Below, one piece after another: positions 45,862-54,857 of a stretch of 64,000 nucleotides of DNA. A program made the position numbers and the translations under genes. The notes beneath the pieces are model-generated. The model had not been told where the DNA came from. It made no database searches and worked only from the letters and a program-made list of their open reading frames with translations. Location: assembly GCA_044228795.1 (NCBI GenBank), contig JBGAUE010000020.1, forward strand, positions 1 to 64,000. Direction: 5' to 3'. Each line of letters starts with the position of its first letter. Positions within the stretch are counted from its first letter, which is position 1. Source of the stretch: M0108 sp044228795. Lineage in GTDB: Bacteria; Pseudomonadota; Gammaproteobacteria; Chromatiales; Chromatiaceae.

Positions 45862-47763
45862 TCAACCGGCGGGCCTGGGATTGAGGGCCGGAAGCCGGGG
45901 GCGCTCAATGCGTGGCCGGCGGCCGCGCGCCCGAAAGAGGCCCTGGAAGCGGCCGACCTGGCGGGTGAAGTCCCGCTTCCAGCGGCGAAAATCAATATCC
46001 TGACCGCCGTATAGAGCCCCGTCCAGCTGTCGTAACAGGCGGATGAGCTGGTCGGGATCCGCGCCGGGCCTCAACCTTAATACCTGGCCGCCCAGACCCG
46101 GCAGGAAGCCTGCCGACGCCATTTGAGCATCCGCCGGGAGATGACGGCAGGCCTCGGCTTGGAAGCGCCGCGCCCAAACCGCGGGCTCCTGCTCCCGGTT
46201 GGCGGCGTTCAGGCAACGAAGGAAGCGACTCGACGCCGGTAGCAGGCCTTGCAAATGCTGGCCCAGTCGCCGCCAAACCGGCGCCGGATGGAGGCGATCA
46301 CGTACCCGCGCCAAGCGGTGACGAGCCAGGTCAGCCGCCGCCCAGGCGCGTCGCCCCAGGCGTGCCCCCAGCCGCTCCCGTTCCCGGGGAGATTTCGACC
46401 AGCTCCGATAACGGAGGCCAATCCCAAAACCGATCATGGGTAACAGGAGGGTGCTGAGGCTGAGCCAGAGCCAGATCCAGCCTGATTCCGATTCCTCGCC
46501 GCGGGCGACCCGCCTCCCCTCCTCGGTCGCCACGCCCCCCAGCCTGGCGGGCAAGCTGACCCACTCCCGGCTGCCGGTGGTCACGTTCCACCAGGGCAGG
46601 CGCACCTCCGGCAGATGCAAGCGCCCATCGGCACGGGGAACCAGGGTGTAGTGCTCGGTGCGCTTGCCCTCCAGGTGCTGGCCATCCGCGGAGACCTTGG
46701 CCTCAGTCAGGGTCTGTTCCCGATAGACACGGAAGTCCGAAGACTCCAGGAAGGACTCCAGACTGGGCAACTGGCTGCCACTGGCGCCAATGGCGTCAAG
46801 TTCCAGGATCAGAGAGACCGGCTCCCCGGCCTTGATATTGTGGTCATCCAGGCTGGCCTTGAGGCTCAGGGCCCGCAAGGGCAACCAGGGCTGGACGCTG
46901 GTCAGGGCCGGTCGCACCTGCAACCGGATGCCCTCGCTACCGCTGACCTCGAAACGCTGGCCCGGGCTGTAGCCATCGCCCGCGGTCTCCCCCGATACCC
47001 GCAGGGCCGGCAGACTCAGATCCCCGGCCTGCAACGGGGTGAGAGCATAGAGGAATTCGGTAATGATCTCGCGGTGGCCGTCCGGGGCCGTGCGCGAACT
47101 AACCTTGGGTTCCTCCAGCTTTTGGATGATCAGGTCATTGCCGCTCGGCAGTTCCGGGGAGGCTTTGGCCAGACTTTGCTCGCTCAACACCTTGAGCCGG
47201 AGCAGGACATTCTCCTGCACATAAGCCTGGCGCTCGCCAAGCTCGACTTCCAGGCGCGGGGTACGGGGGGCGGGCTGGGCAGCGGGCTGGCCCCAGGGGG
47301 AGGCGTTGGGCGCGGTATAGGGTTGGGACCAGCCGGGGAAGGCACCGTAAGGGTAGCTGGAGGGGGGCGCCGCCGCTGAAGCCGGAGCGGGAAGGGGTCC
47401 CGGAGCCGGGGCCTGAGCCCTCGGCAGGGGAGCAAATTGAGTAGCCATGGGCGCTGGGCTGGGTGCGGCCTTGGGTGCCGCTACCGGGGCGCTCGTGGGC
47501 GACTGGCTCGGGGCTGAGGAGGACACCGGCGCCATGGGCGCTGCCGCAGGGGACGGCGGAGGGGCCTGCCTGGCCGGTTGAGCGGGAGGTATCTGGGCCG
47601 GCGGCACCCCACGGGCATTGCTGGGCTCCTGGGGCCGGTAGGGACCGTAGGGTGATGGGTATGGGGAATAATAGGGTGGACCATAGCCAGGAAACTGCTG
47701 GCCCTCAGCCACCCCGCCCCAGAGCGCGAGTAGTGCTATTACCGCCGTCATCACCCGCTGCAT
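45862..47763 (-). CDS. batD: BatD-like protein of the MoxR/Bat operon
   Basis: A 633-residue protein with a signal peptide (about 1-22), a tyrosine/proline- then proline/alanine-rich stretch (about 23-165), a BatD beta-sandwich region (RLEVELGERQAYVQENVLLRLKV onward, about 168-400), a membrane helix (about 427-447) and a cytoplasmic tail of about 180 residues. BatD is thought to sit in the periplasm and work with the von Willebrand proteins BatA/B in envelope stability or stress tolerance. The proline-rich insert is unusual. GGAGA precedes the ATG. Last gene of the operon. Confidence 0.82.
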   Translation of the reverse strand: MQRVMTAVIALLALWGGVAEGQQFPGYGPPYYSPYPSPYGPYRPQEPSNARGVPPAQIPPAQPARQAPPPSPAAAPMAPVSSSAPSQSPTSAPVAAPKAAPSPAPMATQFAPLPRAQAPAPGPLPAPASAAAPPSSYPYGAFPGWSQPYTAPNASPWGQPAAQPAPRTPRLEVELGERQAYVQENVLLRLKVLSEQSLAKASPELPSGNDLIIQKLEEPKVSSRTAPDGHREIITEFLYALTPLQAGDLSLPALRVSGETAGDGYSPGQRFEVSGSEGIRLQVRPALTSVQPWLPLRALSLKASLDDHNIKAGEPVSLILELDAIGASGSQLPSLESFLESSDFRVYREQTLTEAKVSADGQHLEGKRTEHYTLVPRADGRLHLPEVRLPWWNVTTGSREWVSLPARLGGVATEEGRRVARGEESESGWIWLWLSLSTLLLPMIGFGIGLRYRSWSKSPRERERLGARLGRRAWAAADLARHRLARVRDRLHPAPVWRRLGQHLQGLLPASSRFLRCLNAANREQEPAVWARRFQAEACRHLPADAQMASAGFLPGLGGQVLRLRPGADPDQLIRLLRQLDGALYGGQDIDFRRWKRDFTRQVGRFQGLFRARGRRPRIERPRLPALNPRPAG

Positions 47764-47867
47764 TCGGTTGTCTCCGCGTGCCGATGGTGGATATGCCCTG
47801 ATTATCCTGCCAAAGGGTAGTAGATTATGAATGAGGTTCCAGCACTCATCCCAGTGACCCGGGATGC

Positions 47868-49685
47868 CTACCAGGGCCGGGTCTCGCGGGGCGGGCCACC
47901 CGAGGCGCGGATCTGGCGCATCTCCTCGATGCGGAACTGATTGCGGATGAGATCGGAGGGATCGCCCTCCACCTGCCGCAACCTTTGCTCCAGTATGCCG
48001 GCGCCAGGACCCGAACTGGGCTGGCCACCGAGGGCGCCAACAGCGGTCCCCGCCGCGCCCTCGTCCAGGGCTGGCTGCTCGCCCAGTTGGTCAAACTGAT
48101 TGACGGCATCCGCGCTGCCGGGCTCGGGCGCGCCCTCCGGGGGCGTCATGCCGGGCTCTTGGGAGCGACGCTCGCTCGCACCGCCTGCCTGACCCGGTTT
48201 GCCCCGCGTGCCGGGGCCCTGCTCTCCCTCCCGCTCTTGAGGCTTATCGGCCGGACCCTTGGCATCAGGCTGCTCGCCCTTGTCGGCCTGACCCTTGGCA
48301 TCGCGCCTTTCATCCTGGCCCTTGCCGGCCTCGGCCTCCGCCTTGGGCTCACCCTGACCGGGTTCCTCGGCCTTAGGCTCCTGATCGCGGCCCGCGGAGG
48401 TCTGGTCCTTAGGTTTCTCGCCGCCCTCTTTGGACGTGGATTCCCGCTCCTGCTTGTCGCCACTGGCCTCCTCGGCTTGCTCCCGACGCTCTTGGGAGCC
48501 CGAGTCCTGGCCCTGGTCCTGCTTCCCCGCCTGCTTCCCCTGCGATTCCTTATCCTTGGCATCCTTTCCCTTGGCATCTTTCTCCTGGGCATCCTGCTTG
48601 GATTCAAGACCAGCGGCTTCCTGAGGAGCCTGCTGTTCATGAGCGGTTTCGCCGGCTTTCGCCTGATCCTGCTCCTGATTCTTCCGGGGTTGACCGCCGG
48701 CATCAGAAGCCTGCTTCTCGTCCTGTTGCTTGCCCTGGGTTTGCTGCTCGCTGGATTCCTTGCCATCGCTGGCTTCCCCGGTCTTGGACTGGGAGCCCCC
48801 GGACTTCTCCTGGTCGGTGGACTCGCCCTGGCCGGCGCTCTCCTCCTGTTTCTTCCCCTTGCCAGCCTGGCTGTCCTGACTGGACTCACCCTCGGACGAC
48901 GACTTGTCCTCGGACTTCTGACCGGAGCTTTGCTTCGATTCCTGCCCCTGGCTGGACTCCTGACCCTGCTGGGATTTCTGGCCCTCTTGAGATTTTTGTC
49001 CTTCTTGAGACTGCTTGGAGTCCTGCGACTCTTGTGATTCCTTTTTCTGCTCCTCGCCCGATTCCTTTTTTTCCTGCTCCTGCTTTTGCTCCTGCTTTTG
49101 TTCTTTCTGCTGCTCCTGCTTTTGCTCCTGCTTTTGCTCTTTCTGCTTTTCCTGCTTTTCCTGCTTTTGCTCCTCCTGCTGCTTCTCCTGCTTGGGTTGT
49201 TGCTCCTGTTGCTTTTCCTGATCCTTCTTGGCTTCCTCTTCCTTACGCTCGGCCTTTTCCCGCTCCCGCTTCTCCTGCTCGAACTTCTGCTGATCGATGC
49301 GGGCGAGGACGGAGCGGGTGAGGGACAGGTTGTACTGGGCGTCGGCATGGGCTGGATTGCGTTTCAGCACCTGCTCGTAGGCCGCGGCGGCCCCGGCGAA
49401 ATCGCCAAGCTGGAAACGCGCGTTACCCAGGTTGTAGGCGGCATCATCCGCCAGCTTGGGTCTTTGGTTGTGGGAGAAGGCATCGGCGGCCTCGGCATGG
49501 CGTCCCGCCCGATAGAGGGCGACGCCCTGGCGATAGGGATCGGCGAACCCCTCGGCAGCGCCGGCATAATCGCCCTGCTTGAACCGAGCCTCTGCCTCCT
49601 GCTCCGGGTTGTCAAACCAGCCAGCCTGGGCAGACGAGGCCAGGGCCAGGGCCAGGCCTAGAGGCCATGGATTCATACCCTTCAT
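47868..49685 (-). CDS. TPR protein with very long K/E/Q/S low-complexity region (BatC/E-like)
   Basis: A 605-residue secreted or membrane-associated protein: signal peptide (about 1-21), two to three TPR repeats (about 25-130, with AAYNLGNARFQLGDFAGA), then about 400 residues made almost only of K, E, Q, S, G and D, often in EQKQEKQ-like and SQEGQ-like short repeats, and a conserved C-terminus (GDPSDLIRNQFRIEEMRQI) typical of the gammaproteobacterial Bat TPR protein. The low-complexity part is much longer than usual and probably disordered and highly charged. Its ATG overlaps the batB stop (ATGA). Confidence 0.85.
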   Translation of the reverse strand: MKGMNPWPLGLALALASSAQAGWFDNPEQEAEARFKQGDYAGAAEGFADPYRQGVALYRAGRHAEAADAFSHNQRPKLADDAAYNLGNARFQLGDFAGAAAAYEQVLKRNPAHADAQYNLSLTRSVLARIDQQKFEQEKREREKAERKEEEAKKDQEKQQEQQPKQEKQQEEQKQEKQEKQKEQKQEQKQEQQKEQKQEQKQEQEKKESGEEQKKESQESQDSKQSQEGQKSQEGQKSQQGQESSQGQESKQSSGQKSEDKSSSEGESSQDSQAGKGKKQEESAGQGESTDQEKSGGSQSKTGEASDGKESSEQQTQGKQQDEKQASDAGGQPRKNQEQDQAKAGETAHEQQAPQEAAGLESKQDAQEKDAKGKDAKDKESQGKQAGKQDQGQDSGSQERREQAEEASGDKQERESTSKEGGEKPKDQTSAGRDQEPKAEEPGQGEPKAEAEAGKGQDERRDAKGQADKGEQPDAKGPADKPQEREGEQGPGTRGKPGQAGGASERRSQEPGMTPPEGAPEPGSADAVNQFDQLGEQPALDEGAAGTAVGALGGQPSSGPGAGILEQRLRQVEGDPSDLIRNQFRIEEMRQIRASGGPPRETRPW

Positions 49686-50704
49686 GACGCACGCCTCCAG
49701 CCACCGCGACCCCGGAAACGGGGGAGCAGCAAGATCATGACCAGCACCAAGGGCAGATAAAAGCGCTCGCTCCAGATCCGCGTCCGTTCATCGCCGGCCG
49801 CTGCGGGCAGCCGGGCCACGGCCGAGGCCTCGAGCAAGGCGGCGGTATCGTCTTCGCGGTAATCGGCGCGACGATAAAGGCCCCCCCCGGCCTCGGCGAG
49901 CCCTTCGAGCCGCTTCTCATCGAGGCGGGAGACAATGGCCTGGCCACCGCGATCGGTCAGCCAGCCACCGCCGCGACTGGGCACGGGGCCGCCCTCCTCG
50001 CTGCCGATCCCTAAAGCGTGCAGGTGAATGCCCGAGGCCGCCAGGCCCCGCACCCGTTCCTCCAGCCCTGGCTCATCAAAGTCACCATCGCTAATAAGCA
50101 GGATGGCGCGGGCACTGCCCTCGGACAGGCCTTCGAGCAGGTTCTCGGCCCGGTCGAGGGCACCCAGCAGGCGGCTGCCCTGGAGTTGGGTCAGGTCGGT
50201 GGACAGGGCCGGCAGGGTATTGAGCAGGGCCTGGGTATCTTCGGTGATGGGCGAGAGGACATGGGGAACCGAGGCAAAGGCGATGAGACCCAGGCGCACC
50301 TGGTGATTCTGCTGGATCAGATCCTGAATCTCCTGCCGGGCCCGCGCCAGCCGGTTAGGAGGCGTGTCGCCCACCTGCATGGAGCGTGATATATCCAGTA
50401 AAATCAGTAAATTGTTGCCGGGATGAAAGAGGCGGACATCGGTATAATCCCAGCGCGGCCCGGCCATGGCCATCACCAACAGGGACCAGAGCAAGGACCA
50501 GAGCAGAAAACGGCCCCAACGCTCGCGGGTTCGGAGTTCCCTGGTGCCGGTGAGGTGGGGCAACAGGTGCGGATCGGCGTAGCGATGTACAGGGCCGCGC
50601 GCGGCGCGCGCGGCGCTGCGCCACAACCACAGGGCCACCGGGAGGGGCATCAGCAAGACCCAGAACCAGAGGGGCTGGGCGAAATGGAAGCCGGCCTCAG
50701 TCAC
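49682..50704 (-). CDS. batB: BatB-like von Willebrand factor A membrane protein
   Basis: A 340-residue VWA protein. Two N-terminal hydrophobic segments flank a short loop (about 9-30 and 60-80), the VWA domain (about 90-290) has the MIDAS motif DISRS and the downstream SDGDFDE, and a C-terminal hydrophobic segment precedes a basic end. MIDAS sites bind Mg2+ and protein partners. The start is a GTG at 50704 overlapping the batA stop (reads GTGACTGA); the longer in-frame reading to 50887 lies inside batA. Confidence 0.88.
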   Translation of the reverse strand: MTEAGFHFAQPLWFWVLLMPLPVALWLWRSAARAARGPVHRYADPHLLPHLTGTRELRTRERWGRFLLWSLLWSLLVMAMAGPRWDYTDVRLFHPGNNLLILLDISRSMQVGDTPPNRLARARQEIQDLIQQNHQVRLGLIAFASVPHVLSPITEDTQALLNTLPALSTDLTQLQGSRLLGALDRAENLLEGLSEGSARAILLISDGDFDEPGLEERVRGLAASGIHLHALGIGSEEGGPVPSRGGGWLTDRGGQAIVSRLDEKRLEGLAEAGGGLYRRADYREDDTAALLEASAVARLPAAAGDERTRIWSERFYLPLVLVMILLLPRFRGRGGWRRAS

Positions 50705-51746
50705 TGGAAACCCTCCGGGAGAAACGCTTGCGGCCCTCGGGAAAGAGCCCCAGGGCGAGGAGGGCGAGCAGGGCCAGCCCCAGGGGCCAGCGGAAGAGCG
50801 GTTCCGGCAGGTAGGCGGTGCGGGCCTCGGCCTCGGTCTTCTCGAGGTCATCGATGCGCCGCGAGATTTCCTCCAGGGCACGGGCATCGGTGGCGCGGAA
50901 GTAGGCGCCGCCCGTGGCGTCCGCGATGGCCCGCAAGGTGTCCTCGTCCATGGTCAGGTCTTCGCGATAGGTGATCTCACCGCCTTCGGGAATGGGGATG
51001 CGCTTGTCCTCGCTGCCAACGCCAATAACGTGGATGCGTACGCCCAGGGCACGGGCCAGGGCGGCCGCCTCCAGAGGCGTGAAGCCACCCGCCGAGTTGT
51101 CACCATCGGCGATCAGGATCATGACGCGCGAACCTTTTGGGCGTTCCCGCAACTTCTTGGCGCCCAGGGCGATAGCATCGCCCAGGGCCGTACCGGGTCC
51201 GGCGATATTGGCCTCCAGGCCGTCGAGCAGTTGGCGGGTGGCGTGGCGATCCAGCGTCAGGGGCGAGAGGACAAAGGCCTGACTCCCGAAGACGATGAGG
51301 CCAACACGATCACCCTCGCGCCCATCGATGAAACGCCCCATGACACCCTTAACCACGGCCATGCGGTTAATGGGCAGGCCCTGGGCGCTGAAATCCAGGG
51401 CCTCCATGGAATGAGAGGCATCCACCGCCAGCAGGAGGTCATAACCCGGTGAACTGACCTCGGTATGGGGGGTGAGCCATTGAGGCCGCATCAGGGCCAG
51501 GACCAGAGCGGTCCAAAGCAGCCAGAGCAGTGCCCGCTGGACCCAGCCCGCGATCTGCCGCGCCGGGCGCAAGGTCCGATAGGCAGCCCGCAACCGCTCC
51601 GGATGGGGGTGGAGCAGGGTCAGGCGCTGCCCTTCGAGGGTTTCCTCCCCCCGCTCGCGCCGCTCGGGCCACAACCAAGGCAACAGCAAGGGCACCAGCA
51701 GCAGGACAGCGACCCAGGGCCAATGGAACTCAAACACGACGGCCAT
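50697..51746 (-). CDS. batA: BatA-like von Willebrand factor A membrane protein
   Basis: A 349-residue VWA protein with a hydrophobic N-terminus (FEFHWPWVAVLLLVPLLL), a second helix around residue 65, a VWA domain (about 85-300) with MIDAS motif DASHS and IADGDNS, and a C-terminal membrane helix (LGLALLALLALGLF). The ATG at 51746 directly follows GGAGG, which is too close to be ideal; a GTG at 51737 is nine bases from the same sequence and may be the true start. It overlaps the DUF4381 gene. Paired with BatB, it probably forms a membrane complex regulated by the MoxR ATPase. Confidence 0.88.
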   Translation of the reverse strand: MAVVFEFHWPWVAVLLLVPLLLPWLWPERRERGEETLEGQRLTLLHPHPERLRAAYRTLRPARQIAGWVQRALLWLLWTALVLALMRPQWLTPHTEVSSPGYDLLLAVDASHSMEALDFSAQGLPINRMAVVKGVMGRFIDGREGDRVGLIVFGSQAFVLSPLTLDRHATRQLLDGLEANIAGPGTALGDAIALGAKKLRERPKGSRVMILIADGDNSAGGFTPLEAAALARALGVRIHVIGVGSEDKRIPIPEGGEITYREDLTMDEDTLRAIADATGGAYFRATDARALEEISRRIDDLEKTEAEARTAYLPEPLFRWPLGLALLALLALGLFPEGRKRFSRRVSSD

Positions 51747-52302
51747 CCTCCACCAGGATCCATTGGTAGGCAGCGTCAATAAGTTCGAGCCATTCGGGCG
51801 GAGACCCCAGGGGCCCGCTGCTGGCCGCCAGGCGGGCGGTACTGGCGGCAGGTGGGGCATAGGGCGCATCCAGCAGCAGGCGCCCCTTGGTCTTCCAGTC
51901 GAAGCCATGGGGATCCTGGTCCGCCAGCCAGGCCAGCCAGTCCTCGCCCACCAGGCCAGCGCAGGCATCCCGCCCCAGACGGGCCATGGCGACCCGGCGC
52001 AGGAGTTCCGACAAGTCGCCAGCGGTCAGCTTGGGGTCCTGGGTCGGGGCCCGTTGCCGCAGGGCACGCAGTTGGCGGGCGGCGTCCCAGCGCCAGGAGC
52101 CGATCCGCAGCACCGGGATAGGCGGAATGCGCAGGCGCAAGCTGGCCCGCCAGCGCCAGGCGAGCAGGAGCAGCAACAGGATGGACCCGGCCAGCAACCA
52201 CCAACCCGGGGCCGGTGGCCACCAGGAAACGGGATCAAGACCACGGATATCCCGCAACTGGTTAGCGATCTCCTGGGCGACAGACGGTGTCAGGGTGGCC
52301 AT
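51730..52302 (-). CDS. DUF4381 membrane protein
   Basis: A 190-residue DUF4381 protein of MoxR/Bat operons: a short amphipathic start (LRDIRGLDPVSWWPPAPGWWLL), one membrane helix (about 31-48) and a cytoplasmic helical domain ending in WLELIDAAYQWILVEDG. Function unknown; it occurs almost always between the DUF58 and batA genes, as here. Its end overlaps batA by 8 or 17 bp depending on the batA start, and only 3 bp separate it from DUF58. Confidence 0.85.
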   Translation of the reverse strand: MATLTPSVAQEIANQLRDIRGLDPVSWWPPAPGWWLLAGSILLLLLLAWRWRASLRLRIPPIPVLRIGSWRWDAARQLRALRQRAPTQDPKLTAGDLSELLRRVAMARLGRDACAGLVGEDWLAWLADQDPHGFDWKTKGRLLLDAPYAPPAASTARLAASSGPLGSPPEWLELIDAAYQWILVEDGRRV

Positions 52303-52305
52303 GAT

Positions 52306-53223
52306 CTAAACCGCCCGCGCCCGGGCGCGCTGCCCCAGATGGTGGATCAGGGACAGATGAATCTCCTCGTCAGTTCGTACCGGCAGCAGGGTGACGGCGA
52401 GCCGATAGGTCATGGCACGCAACATGGCACGGCGCTCCAGCCAGGCCTGGCGATAATCGAGACGCGCCTGGGGATCGTCGGTATCGATCTCGATCAGGGT
52501 GCCATCGGTACCGGTGAAGGTCGCCACCCCCATGGCCGGGATCTCCCAGTCAGCCGGGTCGTCCACCGGGATCAGGGCCACCGCGTTGCGCTGGATCAGG
52601 GTACCGAGGATGGGCTCCAGCTCCAGGGGATCACGGTTGAGATCGGCGATGATAAAGACCAGGGAACCGGTAGGGATGCCGCTGGTTGCACGCCTGAGGG
52701 CCATGCCCAGGCAGTCGATGGAGGCCTCCTGTTCGGCCCCGGGCACGGTTAAGGCTCGGAGCAGTTGCCAGAGGGCGCGGCGACCCCGGGAGGGTCGGAA
52801 GTGCTGGAGCCCGGCGAGGGGGTCGCCAAAGACCAGGCCGCCGACCCGGTCGTTGAGGCGGCTCGCCGCCCAGCCGATGAGGGCGGCAGCGCGGGCGGCC
52901 TGCACCGACTTGAAGGTGCCGCGGGTGCCAAAGTTCATGTGGGGGCCCTTGTCCACGCACAGCACCACTGAACGCTCGCGTTCCTCGCGGAAGACCTTCA
53001 TGTGCGGTTCGTTGGTACGGGCCGTGACCTTCCAGTCCATGTAGCGGATGTCATCACCCTCGCGATACTCACGGACCTCCTCGAAATTGACGCCTGCACC
53101 CCGAAATACGGACGCATAGAGCCCGGCGAAGGAGGAATTGACCAGATGGCGTGACGGCAGGCCCAGGGTATGGGCCTGGTGGCGCAACTCCAGCAGATCG
53201 TCCAGACGCGGGTAAAGACTCAT
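52306..53223 (-). CDS. DUF58 protein of the MoxR/Bat operon
   Basis: A 305-residue DUF58 protein with a VWA-like fold. The family signature GDDIRYMDWKVTARTNEPHMKVFREERER is intact, preceded by the FAGLYASVFRGAGVNFEEVREY segment. DUF58 proteins pair with MoxR AAA+ ATPases, which probably remodel or activate VWA partners. It follows moxR by 108 bp and precedes DUF4381 by 3 bp. Confidence 0.9.
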   Translation of the reverse strand: MSLYPRLDDLLELRHQAHTLGLPSRHLVNSSFAGLYASVFRGAGVNFEEVREYREGDDIRYMDWKVTARTNEPHMKVFREERERSVVLCVDKGPHMNFGTRGTFKSVQAARAAALIGWAASRLNDRVGGLVFGDPLAGLQHFRPSRGRRALWQLLRALTVPGAEQEASIDCLGMALRRATSGIPTGSLVFIIADLNRDPLELEPILGTLIQRNAVALIPVDDPADWEIPAMGVATFTGTDGTLIEIDTDDPQARLDYRQAWLERRAMLRAMTYRLAVTLLPVRTDEEIHLSLIHHLGQRARARAV

Positions 53224-53331
53224 CGGTGACAGGGTCTTAGAGAATGAGGTGTCAGGCCAAGCGGGGCGGAAAAGATCAAGCTGCGGGTCTCCGGCACCCG
53301 GTCACCCACTCCCCAAAACCGGAACACTTCC

Positions 53332-54288
53332 TCAAGGAATCGCGACCAGATTAAGCAGGCGGGCGATGAAATCATCCGTGGTAATGCCCTCCGCCTCAGC
53401 CTCGAAGGTGAGCAACAGGCGGTGGCGCAGAATCTCCGGAGCCACGGCCTGGATGTGGTGAGGGGCGACGAAGGGATCGCCGTCGAGCCAGGCGCGGGCG
53501 CGGGCACAGCGGGCCAGGCCGATACTGGCGCGGGGCGAGGCGCCGAAACGGCACCAGCGGGCCAGATCCGGGTCATAAACCCTGGGATTGCGGGTCGCCT
53601 GAATCAAATCAACAATGTAGCTATTGAGCTTGGGGTCCAGGTAGAGGCCCGCCACGTCCCGGCGCATGGCGAAAAGCTCCGGCTGGGTGAGCCGCTTGAC
53701 GGGGGGCTTGTGACTCGACTTCTGCTGGGCCAGGTCGAGGGCGAGGATCTTGAGCTCCTCGTCGCGGCTGGGGTATTCGACCACCGCCTCCATAAGAAAG
53801 CGGTCGAGCTGGGCCTCGGGCAGGTGATAGGTGCCCTCCTGCTCCACCGGGTTCTGGGTCGCCAGCACCATAAAGAGTTTGGGCAGGGGGTAAGTGCGCT
53901 GACCGACCGTGATCTGCTGCTCCGCCATGGCCTCCAGTAAGGCGGACTGCACCTTGGCTGGGGCCCGGTTGACCTCGTCGGCGAGCAGGATGTTGTGGAA
54001 GAGGGGACCGGGCCGGAACTCGAACTCACCCTTTTCATGGCGATAAATGTCGGTGCCAATCAGGTCCGAGGGCAGCAGGTCCGGGGTGAACTGTACCCGG
54101 TGGAAGTCGCCCTCCAGGGATTCGGCCAAGGCCTTGACCGCAGTGGTCTTAGCCAGGCCCGGCATGCCCTCCACCAGCAGATGGCCGTCGCTCAGCAGGC
54201 AGATGAGCATGCTGTCAACAAAGCTTTGCTGACCGATGATGCGCGAGGCGATGTGATCGCGAACGTGGGTGAGATCGGCGGGTGTCAT
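53332..54288 (-). CDS. MoxR family AAA+ ATPase
   Basis: A 318-residue MoxR ATPase. Walker A is GMPGLAKT, Walker B is ILLADEVNRAP, and sensor-1 ATQNPVEQEGTYHLPEAQLDRF and the C-terminal SPRASIGL (sensor 2) are complete. It should act as a chaperone-like ATPase on the VWA proteins encoded downstream. First gene of a seven-gene operon (moxR, DUF58, DUF4381, batA, batB, TPR protein, batD). A leader of about 90 bases with a hairpin separates it from a candidate -10 element. Confidence 0.93.
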   Translation of the reverse strand: MTPADLTHVRDHIASRIIGQQSFVDSMLICLLSDGHLLVEGMPGLAKTTAVKALAESLEGDFHRVQFTPDLLPSDLIGTDIYRHEKGEFEFRPGPLFHNILLADEVNRAPAKVQSALLEAMAEQQITVGQRTYPLPKLFMVLATQNPVEQEGTYHLPEAQLDRFLMEAVVEYPSRDEELKILALDLAQQKSSHKPPVKRLTQPELFAMRRDVAGLYLDPKLNSYIVDLIQATRNPRVYDPDLARWCRFGASPRASIGLARCARARAWLDGDPFVAPHHIQAVAPEILRHRLLLTFEAEAEGITTDDFIARLLNLVAIP

Positions 54289-54321
54289 AAGCTACGGCTT
54301 CCGGGTTCAATCAGACGATCA

Positions 54322-54340
54322 CGTCCGCGATTAGCGGACG
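54322..54340 (-). promoter_or_regulatory. hairpin in the moxR leader
   Basis: A perfect seven-base CGTCCGC/GCGGACG stem with a GATTA loop lies 34-52 bp ahead of the moxR start codon. It would sit in the 5' untranslated region and could influence mRNA stability or translation. Confidence 0.3.
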
Positions 54341-54385
54341 GCATGCCACTGGCTTGGCACTAAAATCCCGGGTCCTCCCCCGGTT

Positions 54386-54391
54386 ATTATA
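54386..54391 (-). promoter_or_regulatory. candidate -10 element of the moxR/Bat operon
   Basis: The minus strand reads TATAAT exactly, about 100 bp ahead of moxR. A TTGCCA further upstream is 21 bp away, too far for a standard -35, so only the -10 match is supported. Confidence 0.35.
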
Positions 54392-54485
54392 CTCCTTGCC
54401 TCCGCGCCGCCATGGCAAGGGAAGCAGGACGCGTCGCGACGACCATCGGACCAGGCCATCAACCTTGCCTCCAGTGCCCTCGACG

Positions 54486-54574
54486 AACCTGGATTCAAAG
54501 CGCGAGGCCATAATCCTGACCTTTTTGGGCCTGGCTTGCAAGCCCAACCTGGATTCAGCCCAACCTGGATTCAG
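54486..54574 (+). repeat. AACCTGGATTCA repeats, two in perfect 16-bp tandem
   Basis: AACCTGGATTCA occurs at 54486-54497, 54546-54557 and 54562-54573. The last two lie in a perfect tandem of the 16-bp unit CCCAACCTGGATTCAG (54543-54558 and 54559-54574). They sit in the 569-bp gap between moxR and the SYLF gene, which holds no convincing gene. Confidence 0.7.
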
Positions 54575-54857
54575 GCGTTCCCGGTGTCCTCGGCCCGACG
54601 CGCACGCGTTTGGTTGGGCGAGCATGGCTCTAAGTACGTTTCCGTACAGACTACCCATGCTCAAGCGAATAGCCTTTCCCGTGAATCGGTAGTCCTGCCG
54701 AAACCAGTCCGGTTTCTCGCAGGCCCCCTTCGCTCTATGCGCTGCCGTTGCTGACGGTGCGAGGGCGGAAAAAAGGGTAGTACCGAGGTTCGGATGCTCA
54801 ATTGGCAATTCGCCAGTCGGGTTTGTCACAAAGCCACAAACAGGAAGAAGCATTAAG

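Noticed and set aside
47985..49037. Long plus-strand ORF of 350 codons, very leucine-rich, opposite the Bat TPR gene
   Set aside because: It is the antisense of the K/E/Q/S low-complexity region, where reverse reading of lysine, glutamate and glutamine codons gives leucine and phenylalanine. No start signal.
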